Both the position numbers and the translations under genes were made by a program. Of a stretch of DNA of 5,385 nucleotides, positions 1-5,385 are shown in pieces; the first letter of the stretch is position 1, and each line of letters opens with the position of its first letter. This stretch comes from Cytophagales bacterium (GTDB taxonomy: Bacteria > Bacteroidota > Bacteroidia > Cytophagales > Cyclobacteriaceae), in the NCBI GenBank assembly GCA_029262955.1, contig JAJCYL010000608.1, positions 1-5,385 of the forward strand, read 5' to 3'. Under the pieces are notes generated by a model that was given only the letters and a program-made list of their open reading frames with translations, did not search any database and was not told the DNA's origin.

Positions 1-1
1 A

Positions 2-154
2 CATATGTTAATATCCACTGCGATTGAAGGGGCGCACCTTCAACGCTATTTTGCTGAACATTTACCCCGGCTGACTGACATTGTGCCTAATGAAGATGCT
101 ATTACCCAATTCTACAAAGAAATGATTTTCAAGGCCATTGATGTGAGCAAATGA
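2..154 (+). CDS. 3' end of an unidentified protein, possibly a TetR-family regulator (partial)
   Basis: The frame is open from the left edge of the window and ends at a TGA, giving 50 residues of a C-terminus. An ATG lies at base 5, but a gene of only 49 codons starting exactly at the edge is unlikely, so I read this as the tail of a gene that begins outside the window. The piece opens with a short hydrophobic stretch (LISTAIEGAHLQRYF) and ends in an amphipathic helix (FYKEMIFKAIDVSK). The 'IEGAHLQRYF' pattern is reminiscent of the ligand-binding C-terminal helices of TetR regulators, but no DNA-binding domain is visible and the resemblance is weak. Its stop overlaps the start of the next gene by ATGA, which suggests translational coupling. 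The function is not established. Confidence 0.5.
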   Translation, partial: HMLISTAIEGAHLQRYFAEHLPRLTDIVPNEDAITQFYKEMIFKAIDVSK

Positions 155-492
155 TCAACAGGATAGCCCATATGATGAGATTCTCCAATTGTACTTCTAT
201 GCAAGTCGGCGCACTCTTGTTTGCCTTCTTCATCTTGTCTAATAACTTCATTCCACATGTTGAGGATCACTATTTGGATCCCATCGAAATCTCTGAAATG
301 GGTCTTGTATCCACGGAAAGTGAAAATGAAGAAAGTGAGGACGACTACTACCTGCATATCTTCTATCAATTAAGGCTTAAGATTTCCTACAGGTTGTGGG
401 TGGATAAAGAAAAATTCACTAAAGCACCCAATTCACATTTCGTTATTCTAACTCCTCCTCCGGAAGCTAGTAGCTTCAGTCCCACCGGTTAG
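151..492 (+). CDS. hypothetical small exported or membrane-anchored protein
   Basis: This 113-residue protein belongs to no family I recognise. The start at 151 overlaps the previous stop (ATGA). Starts at 172 and 175 are also possible and would give a more typical signal peptide: a short basic and polar head, then a hydrophobic run at about residues 18-36 (MQVGALLFAFFILSNNFI). After it come an acidic low-complexity patch around residues 56-66 (ESENEESEDD), a basic and aromatic region, and a proline-rich tail with PPPEA at about 102-106. In my recollection, small Bacteroidota proteins with a signal-like start and a PPPE-type tail occur beside metal-efflux or transporter genes, but nothing here confirms that link. 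If the hydrophobic segment is cleaved, the rest would be periplasmic. The opposite strand is also open over part of this stretch, but the coupling and the hydrophobic N-terminus favour the + strand. Whether it is translated is moderately sure; its role is unknown. Confidence 0.55.
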   Translation: MINRIAHMMRFSNCTSMQVGALLFAFFILSNNFIPHVEDHYLDPIEISEMGLVSTESENEESEDDYYLHIFYQLRLKISYRLWVDKEKFTKAPNSHFVILTPPPEASSFSPTG

Positions 493-501
493 GTGTCTTT
501 T
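463..501 (+). terminator. possible hairpin terminator at the 3' end of the hypothetical gene
   Basis: Two inverted repeats lie close together. Bases 463-477 form a perfect 15-bp palindrome (GAAGCTA-G-TAGCTTC), still inside the coding region. Bases 483-495 form CACC-GGTTA-GGTG, which spans the stop codon and is followed at once by TCTTTT (496-501). The second is a short GC-rich stem with a short T tract, a weak version of an intrinsic terminator. It fits the break between the left gene pair and the operon starting at 640. The 4-bp stem is short, so this is tentative. Confidence 0.25.
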
Positions 502-639
502 CAAAAAGTTCTCTTACCAGGAATCTAACACACACCTGCAAACAGGAGTATTGTCACTAACCCCGGCCTTATGCACGCTACCCGTAAATGGATTGACCGC
601 TGAATGGCGTAAGAATAACCTCTAACAAAAGCGAAGTAA
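493..639. other. intergenic region before the main operon, no gene seen
   Basis: About 150 bases without a supported gene. It probably holds the promoter of the downstream five-gene run, but I find no convincing match to the Bacteroidota -33/-7 pattern (TTG, about 20 bases, TAnnTTTG). The closest is TTG at 593 with TAACCTCT at 616, a poor -7 element. A small CCTG-CAAA-CAGG hairpin lies at 535-546, and ACACCT at 532-537 is complementary to AGGTGT at 491-496. The bases before the 640 start are A-rich (AACAAAAGCGAAGTAA) with no Shine-Dalgarno motif. Confidence 0.4.
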
Positions 640-1335
640 ATGAGCAATACAAGATCTCATATTTTTAAATTCACCTGTTTAAGTTTCACACTAACTCTAC
701 AGTGTTTACAGGTTAGCGCGCAACAGGATAAAACAGGTAACTGGCTGATGTACTTCGGTATGAACCGGGTGACTGACCGGCTCAGTATTCACTCTGAAAT
801 ACAATATCGCAATCATACCATTGCACCCACAAACATTGAGCAGTTGTTGTTGCGAACCGGGTTGAACTATCATGTATCAGAGAAGGCATTTATCTCCGCT
901 GGTTACGCTCATATTGGCAGTCATGAATTTGAAAGTGAGCAATCCGGACCCGAAATCGAAGAGCACCGTTTATGGGAGCAACTCATTCTGGTCAACCAGG
1001 TCAATAAGTTCAAACTCGAGCACCGCTTCCGGGTTGAACAGCGTTGGCAAAACAAAGCGTACGGCAATAGGTTTCGCTACCGCTTGATGGCATTCTTCCC
1101 TCTGAACAAACAGAAAATTGAAAAAGGAACGGTGTTTATCGGCGCATACGATGAGCTCTTTGTCAAAGGAGAGAACAAACTTTTCGACCGCAATCGCCTT
1201 TATGGGTCGCTGGGTTATCAGTTTAAAAAAAGTACCGGGGTGCAGGTTGGGATGCTTCATCAGCAAGTAAGGGGATTTGGGAAATTTTACTTTCAGATGG
1301 CGCTGACAATTAACCCGGATTTCAGGAATAACTAA
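640..1335 (+). CDS. DUF2490 family outer-membrane beta-barrel protein
   Basis: The 231-residue protein has a Sec signal peptide: a short basic head, a hydrophobic core at about residues 11-23, and a likely cleavage site after VSA (27), just before QQDKTGNW. The mature part alternates aromatic and polar residues in strand-like stretches, as in small outer-membrane barrels. Signature segments match DUF2490 as I know it: EHRLWEQ at 108-114, HRFRVEQRW at 128-136, RFRYRLM at 144-150, YDELF at 170-174 and FDRNRLYGSLGYQF from 182. The C-terminal strand is rich in aromatics. Length is usual for the family and the gene looks intact. DUF2490 proteins have no settled biochemical function; a porin-like or structural role in the outer membrane is the usual guess. 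It is the first gene of the run and lies 10 bases before the CutA-like gene, so co-transcription is likely. Family assignment is firm; function is unknown. Confidence 0.85.
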   Translation: MSNTRSHIFKFTCLSFTLTLQCLQVSAQQDKTGNWLMYFGMNRVTDRLSIHSEIQYRNHTIAPTNIEQLLLRTGLNYHVSEKAFISAGYAHIGSHEFESEQSGPEIEEHRLWEQLILVNQVNKFKLEHRFRVEQRWQNKAYGNRFRYRLMAFFPLNKQKIEKGTVFIGAYDELFVKGENKLFDRNRLYGSLGYQFKKSTGVQVGMLHQQVRGFGKFYFQMALTINPDFRNN

Positions 1336-1345
1336 ATCAACAGTC

Positions 1346-1660
1346 ATGATACAACTGCACATAATTACCAGCAAGATTAAACAGGTAAAAGAAATAGCCA
1401 CAATGTTGATTGATGAAAAGTTGATTACAGACGTGACCGTACTTGATTCATTGACCAGTTATGAAGGAGGAAACGGTCGTGTACAAACCACAAAAAACAA
1501 CCTGTTGATGGGCAGAACTAAAGCCATGTTGTTCACCTCAATCGAAAAATTACTGAAAGCCAAATACGGCGATGATGTGCCCGTGATTTACGGGATGCCA
1601 ATTATAAACATGGATCTCAGTCATTTAGAAAGGCTTAAAAAAACGGTGAAGGAGGTATGA
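1346..1660 (+). CDS. CutA-like / PII-superfamily small protein
   Basis: At 104 residues it is about the size of CutA1 proteins and follows their order of elements. These are a first beta strand (IQLHIIT, 2-8), a helix (QVKEIATMLIDEKL, 13-26), a second strand leading to TSY (VTVLDSLTSY, 30-39), a glycine-rich loop (GGNGRVQ, 41-47), a third strand (NNLLMGRTK, 51-59), a helix (about 60-73) and a VPVIYGMPI strand (78-86) matching CutA's 'VPEIIALPI'. The 'LIDEKLITDVTV' piece parallels CutA's 'LVEEKLAACVNI'. CutA and PII proteins are trimeric ferredoxin-like folds. CutA is linked to divalent-metal tolerance, while PII-like relatives sense nucleotides or bicarbonate and control transporters. The Trp of CutA's 'WxGK' segment and the 'HPYEVPE' His and Glu are not kept, so the metal role is doubtful. 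Its place directly before carbonic anhydrase and anion-channel genes makes a regulatory role in carbon uptake plausible, but that is inference. No Shine-Dalgarno motif precedes it. Confidence 0.65.
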   Translation: MIQLHIITSKIKQVKEIATMLIDEKLITDVTVLDSLTSYEGGNGRVQTTKNNLLMGRTKAMLFTSIEKLLKAKYGDDVPVIYGMPIINMDLSHLERLKKTVKEV

Positions 1661-1736
1661 GCCAGTGATCGACAACAATTTATTTTCGATTTCTTCATCA
1701 TTCAAAAGAACTATTTAACATTATTTAAAAATAAAG

Positions 1737-2354
1737 ATGAGAACACATACAAAAGAAACACAGATGTCGCTAACTCCTCAGTTAGCTCTTGAAATTCTAA
1801 AAGAAGGTAATGATAGGTTTGTTAAAAATCTTAAAGCGAACCGCAACCTGCTTCAACAGGTAAATGAAACCAAAGAAGGTCAGTTTCCTTTTGCCGTAAT
1901 ACTGAGTTGCATAGACTCCAGGGCACCGGCTGAACTTATTTTTGACCAGGGACTAGGCGATATTTTTAGCATTCGTATAGCGGGTAATTTTATTAACCAA
2001 GACATCTTAGGTAGCATGGAGTTCGCGTGCAAAGTAGCCGGTTCAAAACTCGTTATAGTCTTAGGACACAGTAGTTGCGGTGCTGTCAAAGGAGCATGCG
2101 ACAAGGTGCAATTAGGCAACTTAACCAGGATGTTGGATAATATCACACCAGCAGTTGAAGCTGTTCATGAGACCGGTGACAGGTCATCAAAAAACAGTGA
2201 TTTTGTACAAAAAGTCTCGGATAAAAATGTGGAAATAGCCATGCAGAAAGTTTTGGAAAACAGCCCTGTACTCAAAGAGATGATAGATTCCGGGGATATA
2301 AATCTGGTTGGGGGCATGTATTCAGTTGAAACTGGTAAAGTAACGTTCCAGTAA
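1737..2354 (+). CDS. beta-class carbonic anhydrase
   Basis: The enzyme hydrates CO2 to bicarbonate and a proton, reversibly, with a zinc ion. All hallmark residues of the beta class are present. Cys58 and the Asp60/Arg62 catalytic dyad lie in SCIDSR, and His111 and Cys114 in LGHSSCGAVKGA; Cys58, His111 and Cys114 with Asp60 or water make the zinc site. RIAGNF at 80-85 and GSMEFA at 92-97 are conserved core segments, and the end (GGMYSVETGKVTF) is the family's last strand. At 205 residues the length is normal. There is no signal peptide, so the enzyme should be cytosolic. The start at 1737 is chosen because I recall the HTKETQ head from related Bacteroidota enzymes; an internal Met at 1764 (MSLTPQ) is the alternative. 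It lies 28 bases before the bestrophin gene, which could pass the bicarbonate it makes or uses. The gene is intact and the assignment is firm. Confidence 0.95.
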   Translation: MRTHTKETQMSLTPQLALEILKEGNDRFVKNLKANRNLLQQVNETKEGQFPFAVILSCIDSRAPAELIFDQGLGDIFSIRIAGNFINQDILGSMEFACKVAGSKLVIVLGHSSCGAVKGACDKVQLGNLTRMLDNITPAVEAVHETGDRSSKNSDFVQKVSDKNVEIAMQKVLENSPVLKEMIDSGDINLVGGMYSVETGKVTFQ

Positions 2355-2360
2355 AAAATT

Positions 2361-2370
2361 TTGAGCTCAA
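2361..2370. repeat. 10-bp perfect palindrome between carbonic anhydrase and bestrophin genes
   Basis: TTGAGCTCAA is self-complementary and occupies a third of the 28-base gap, just after an AAAAAATTTT tract. It could be a small operator or may be chance; it is too short and loop-free to be a terminator. Confidence 0.2.
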
Positions 2371-2382
2371 TATCAAGAAACT

Positions 2383-3333
2383 ATGATCATATATGATTCC
2401 AAAAAGTGGGATTTACTATTCTTTATAAGTCTCTTCAAGACCTTTAAGTATAGTTATAATATGAGGCAGCTGGCCAGGCTCATATTATACACCAGTATCT
2501 ATACTGCACTGGCCACCTTTGTAAAAGTGAATTATCTGAAAGATGCTTATCAAATCGATATTGCGTTTTTCTCGCTGATCGGGGTTATTCTCTCATTGTT
2601 CCTGGTGTTCAGACTCAATTCCGGTTATGTAAGATGGTGGCAAGGACGGGAAGCCTGGGGCCAATTAGTTAATGATGCCAGAAATTTGGCTCTACAAATA
2701 GATACTGCCCTATCTCCGGATGATTCGAAAAGGAGGAAATATTTCGGCAGGCACATCTCTAATTTTTGTGCTTCCCTGGTTTGGCACTTAAGAGATGATA
2801 TGAATTCTGCTCACTACATCCTGGAACCGGATGAGCCACTTGAAGCAATTACTTCGCTGAATCACCAACCAAACAAATTCGCTTCCTATCTGTACAAAGA
2901 GGTTGATTCAATGCATAAAAACAGTTGGATTAGCGATTTTGATAAGCTACAGGCCAAATATTTGATTCAGGGATTTATTGATGTGCTCGGAATCTGTGAG
3001 AGAATCAAAAAGACACCTATTCCTTTTTCTCATAGTGCTTATATAAAAATATTTATTCTCATCTACATTACCGTACTTCCATTTGGGCTGGCCGATATGT
3101 TTGGATATTTGACTATCCCAGCTGTGAGTGTGTTGGCTTTTGCCATGATGGGCATCGAAGTGATATCCGAGGAGATTGAAAACCCCTTTGGGATCGATGC
3201 CAATGACTTACCAACTGGTGTGTTAGCGGACACTATTCGAGGTGATGTTTATGAAATTTTGGATGTTGAAAGTGAAATGGGATACACCGTACGCCGGCAT
3301 ATCATCAGAAAAGAGGCTGAAATATTTCATTGA
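2383..3333 (+). CDS. bestrophin-family anion channel
   Basis: The 316-residue protein matches bacterial bestrophins (the family formerly called UPF0187) along its length. It opens with the typical MIIYDSKKW-type head. A first membrane helix lies at about 32-50 and the second, pore-lining one at about 58-76, running into RLNSGYVRWWQGREAWG (77-93), the family signature. A soluble helical middle part follows (about 95-215). Membrane helices at about 217-236 and 243-261 precede EEIENPFGIDANDLP (263-277), the conserved segment corresponding to the Ca-clasp region of animal bestrophins. By alignment to RWW, the hydrophobic neck residues would be Val68, Leu72 and Phe76, close to the Ile/Ile/Phe neck of the Klebsiella channel; this alignment is from memory. 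Bestrophins are pentamers in the inner membrane; animal and algal members conduct chloride and bicarbonate, while a studied bacterial one passes cations. The adjacent carbonic anhydrase favours bicarbonate here (inference). Start at 2383 keeps the usual N-terminus; Met27 would cut it off. Confidence 0.92.
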   Translation: MIIYDSKKWDLLFFISLFKTFKYSYNMRQLARLILYTSIYTALATFVKVNYLKDAYQIDIAFFSLIGVILSLFLVFRLNSGYVRWWQGREAWGQLVNDARNLALQIDTALSPDDSKRRKYFGRHISNFCASLVWHLRDDMNSAHYILEPDEPLEAITSLNHQPNKFASYLYKEVDSMHKNSWISDFDKLQAKYLIQGFIDVLGICERIKKTPIPFSHSAYIKIFILIYITVLPFGLADMFGYLTIPAVSVLAFAMMGIEVISEEIENPFGIDANDLPTGVLADTIRGDVYEILDVESEMGYTVRRHIIRKEAEIFH

Positions 3334-3345
3334 TATTGAACGTAC

Positions 3346-3380
3346 TTCCATTGGAAATAAGAAGTGAAGGCTTAGGCCTT
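3346..3380. repeat. two short inverted repeats before the antiporter gene
   Basis: TTCCA-T-TGGAA (3346-3356) is an 11-bp palindrome and AAGGC-TTAG-GCCTT (3367-3380) a 5-bp stem with a 4-base loop. Both lie in the 69-base gap between the bestrophin and antiporter genes. No T tract follows, so they do not look like a terminator; they could be an operator or a processing or attenuation hairpin, or chance. No convincing promoter was found beside them. Confidence 0.2.
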
Positions 3381-3402
3381 GGTAAATTGTTAAAACGACT
3401 AT

Positions 3403-5265
3403 ATGGAATCTACTGACTTTCTCCCGTTATTCATCATTTTCATCATCGCGTGGATGGTCCCTTTACTTTTATCCTGGCTTGAAATAACTAAAGTACCTAC
3501 AGTTATAGCAGAAATCACTTTGGGGGTGATCGTGGGACCCTACGTCCTGGGTTTTGTGGAGACATCGGTATACCTTGATTTCCTGGCCGAAATGGGCTTC
3601 CTTTTTCTGATTTTTTTAGCTGGCGTTGAAATTGATGTAAATAAAATCATAACTTCTTTACCGCGGGGTCGGATCAAATTCATAGATCTCATCAGCAATT
3701 CATTCTTGCTTGCGGTTTTTATCTATTTCGGTTCTTTGGTGTTATCATTTCCTTTTGCCTGGATGATGGGCCAATTAATGGATATTGATGTCATCTTCTT
3801 CACCTTGCTTCTGCCAACAGTTGCGCTCAGCATCATAGTGCCCATCCTGAAATCCGACGGTGAATTGACAGGTAAGTACGGTCAGGTGCTGCTGATTGAG
3901 GGGGCAATCGCCACCATCATGAGCATCATACTCATTTCTATATACGCAGGTTATCTACGGAATGGGCTCAAGGTGGAATTACTTCTTTTCACGCTCATCT
4001 TCGCGGCATTTACGGCGACTTACATAATTGGCAAACGTTTGATCAGCGTCATGACTTTCCAGAAATTGCTCTACAGGTTGGAGCATGCCGCTAGTCAGAT
4101 CAAGGTCAGAGGAACGATAGCGTTGCTTTTACTTTTTGTCATTATAGCCATCCTTATTGATACCGAGCCAGTTATGGGGGCCTTTTTTAGTGGAACACTG
4201 TTGAGCCTTTTTATCAGCAAGGAGCGCTCGGCACTTCTTTTCAAACTGGATGGTATGAGTTACGGATTTTTTATTCCCATATTCTTTATCATGGTAGGTG
4301 TAAACCTGGATCTTTCGGCTTTGACCCAGTTTGGAGAATCTATTCCATTTATTTTGACGCTGTTTATCGGGTTTTTTCTGACGCAGGTGATCCCGGCAAT
4401 TGTCATGTCCAGGGTCTTCGGTCTAAAAAAGGCATTGGCTGGGGGTGCATTGCTGACCGCCAGGCTTGGACTTAGTATTGCTACTGCCCAGATTGGCCTT
4501 TCATTGGATATCATAGGCACAGCTGAAAATGCAGGCATTGTAACGACATCCATATTGGCCAGTTTACTATCTCCATTGATCTACAAGGCTATGAGCAGTG
4601 ACGGTGAACTGATCCATTATGTCTACATCCTGGGAGGGAGCCGTGCCAGTCTGTACCTCTCAGAGCGATTGAAAATGCACGGAGTTTCCTTTGTCACACT
4701 AATTGAAGAAAGGCGTATCATACCCGAGTTTGACGAAAAATCGATTCAGTTCCAATTAGTTGATACACTGGATACAAGCACTCTGGACGGACTGGATCTT
4801 CACACTTCTGACCACGTGATCGTAATCACTGGTTCACGTTCACTCAACCAATTACTAACAAAGTACATTACAAATAATCTGAACCATGAAAGAGTGATTA
4901 CACAGAAAGACCTCACACGCAAAGATGAGATAAATCCCAGGTCTGCCTTGAAATTTGTAGACAAAGATAAAGTGATTGCCCACTACATCGAAGACATGAT
5001 CATGCGACCGGATGCTGTAAATACCCTGTCAGAAAGTTTCGGTTCATATAGGGTGGAGGAGATTACGATAACCAGGAAAGATGTCCATCGCAAACTAGTG
5101 AAGGATATCGCGTTTCCACCTTCCGGCTCTCTAGTCATACAGCGCAGGAATGATGAGATCTTTATACCCCACGGAGATACACATTTGCTGATGGGGGACG
5201 TGATCACCGTGATTGGCAATGCCTCGGCACTGGTAGAATTCAGGAAGATACTAGAACATGGATGA
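3403..5265 (+). CDS. CPA2-family cation:proton antiporter with C-terminal RCK (TrkA-like) module
   Basis: Of 620 residues, about the first 395 form a Na+/H+-exchanger-type membrane domain and the rest a cytosolic regulatory module. Family segments include VPTVIAEITLGVIVGP (31-46), MGFLFLIFLAGVEID (64-78), ALSIIVPILKSDG (141-153), GAFFSG (259-264, like KefC's GAFLAG), FFIPIFFIMVGVNLD (in the middle part) and LTARLGLSIATAQIG. A Rossmann-like TrkA-N domain starts at about 405 (VYILGGSRAS) and a TrkA-C domain fills about 551-617 (PPSGSL, GDTHLLMGDVITVIG). CPA2 proteins exchange Na+ or K+ for protons across the inner membrane, and RCK modules gate transport in response to nucleotides. Two oddities stand out. 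In GQVLLIEGAIATI (160-172) the usual Asp-Asp, Asn-Asp or Gln-Asp is absent, with Glu166 the only acidic residue. The GxGxxG loop reads GGSRAS (411-416). The gene follows the bestrophin gene by 69 bases. Family firm; ion specificity and activity unsure. Confidence 0.88.
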   Translation: MESTDFLPLFIIFIIAWMVPLLLSWLEITKVPTVIAEITLGVIVGPYVLGFVETSVYLDFLAEMGFLFLIFLAGVEIDVNKIITSLPRGRIKFIDLISNSFLLAVFIYFGSLVLSFPFAWMMGQLMDIDVIFFTLLLPTVALSIIVPILKSDGELTGKYGQVLLIEGAIATIMSIILISIYAGYLRNGLKVELLLFTLIFAAFTATYIIGKRLISVMTFQKLLYRLEHAASQIKVRGTIALLLLFVIIAILIDTEPVMGAFFSGTLLSLFISKERSALLFKLDGMSYGFFIPIFFIMVGVNLDLSALTQFGESIPFILTLFIGFFLTQVIPAIVMSRVFGLKKALAGGALLTARLGLSIATAQIGLSLDIIGTAENAGIVTTSILASLLSPLIYKAMSSDGELIHYVYILGGSRASLYLSERLKMHGVSFVTLIEERRIIPEFDEKSIQFQLVDTLDTSTLDGLDLHTSDHVIVITGSRSLNQLLTKYITNNLNHERVITQKDLTRKDEINPRSALKFVDKDKVIAHYIEDMIMRPDAVNTLSESFGSYRVEEITITRKDVHRKLVKDIAFPPSGSLVIQRRNDEIFIPHGDTHLLMGDVITVIGNASALVEFRKILEHG

Positions 5266-5385
5266 TAGGTACAGATAGCTCGGTTGTGGCGGTATCTTGA
5301 ACTACTTATTAATTATAAAGTCCAATTTCTTAACCGAAACAGCTTCACAGCCCCCTTTGGCACTCACATTCTATGCCCATCTGGT
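5266..5385. other. right-end non-coding stretch, no gene supported
   Basis: Nothing convincing follows the antiporter gene. TCGGTT (5280-5285) and AACCGA (5332-5337) are complementary but 46 bases apart, too loose for a standard terminator. On the - strand a frame ending in TAG at 5302-5304 is open for 22 codons (reading ...SAKGGCEAVSVKKLDF...) but is cut by another TAG nearer the edge, so it could be a gene remnant or chance. Confidence 0.35.

Noticed and set aside
571..603. Short open frame MHATRKWIDR before the DUF2490 gene
   Set aside because: Ten codons, no ribosome-binding signal and no family signature; chance is enough to explain it.
970..1401. Reverse-strand open frame of 143 codons under the DUF2490 gene
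   Set aside because: It is a shadow of a well-supported gene with clear DUF2490 motifs; its translation matches no family I know.
1649..1668. A perfect Shine-Dalgarno-like AAGGAGGT directly followed by ATG at 1657
   Set aside because: The ATG opens only a three-codon frame (ATG AGC CAG TGA), has no spacing to the motif, and the bases encode the C-terminal KEV of the CutA-like protein.
1679..1735. TTTATTTT and AAAATAAA inverted repeat in the gap before the carbonic anhydrase gene
   Set aside because: Very AT-rich and 41 bases apart, so easily due to composition; there is also no TTG in this gap to support a Bacteroidota promoter.
3351..3390. TTG with TAAATTGT as a promoter for the antiporter
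   Set aside because: The spacing is about 29 bases, too long for the -33/-7 pattern, and the -7 match has two mismatches.
4260..5219. Reverse-strand open frames inside the antiporter gene
   Set aside because: They lie opposite conserved transport and TrkA-C segments and show no domain of their own.

Overview
The window looks like chromosomal DNA of a member of the Bacteroidota, probably a Cytophagales-like lineage. Three things suggest this. The starts are preceded by A-rich sequence rather than Shine-Dalgarno motifs. There is a DUF2490 outer-membrane protein. The carbonic anhydrase has an N-terminus (HTKETQ) that I associate with this phylum. Base composition is moderately AT-rich and even. 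I see no RNA gene, insertion sequence, integrase, CRISPR array or other sign of a mobile element. Every gene I can support lies on the + strand.

Left part (1-492): the last 50 codons of an unidentified gene, possibly a TetR-type regulator, whose stop overlaps by ATGA the start of a 113-residue hypothetical protein with a signal-peptide-like or single membrane-spanning N-terminus. A 15-bp palindrome and a short GC hairpin followed by TCTTTT at its 3' end may end this transcript. A non-coding stretch of about 150 bases follows.

Main part (640-5265): five co-oriented genes, closely spaced (gaps of 10, 76, 28 and 69 bases). In order they are a DUF2490 outer-membrane beta-barrel protein, a CutA/PII-superfamily-like small protein, a cytosolic beta-carbonic anhydrase with its full zinc site, a bestrophin-family anion channel, and a CPA2-type cation:proton antiporter with a C-terminal RCK (TrkA-N/TrkA-C-like) module. 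The enzyme interconverts CO2 and bicarbonate plus a proton, bestrophins can conduct bicarbonate or chloride, and CPA2 proteins exchange protons for Na+ or K+. The set therefore reads as a possible inorganic-carbon or pH-homeostasis module, with the CutA/PII-like trimer as a possible regulator. This joint role is inference from gene content and order. The antiporter is unusual: its membrane core lacks the usual Asp pair or Gln-Asp, and its nucleotide-binding loop is degenerate.

Right end (5266-5385): no supported gene; a short reverse-strand open stretch interrupted by a stop is noted only.
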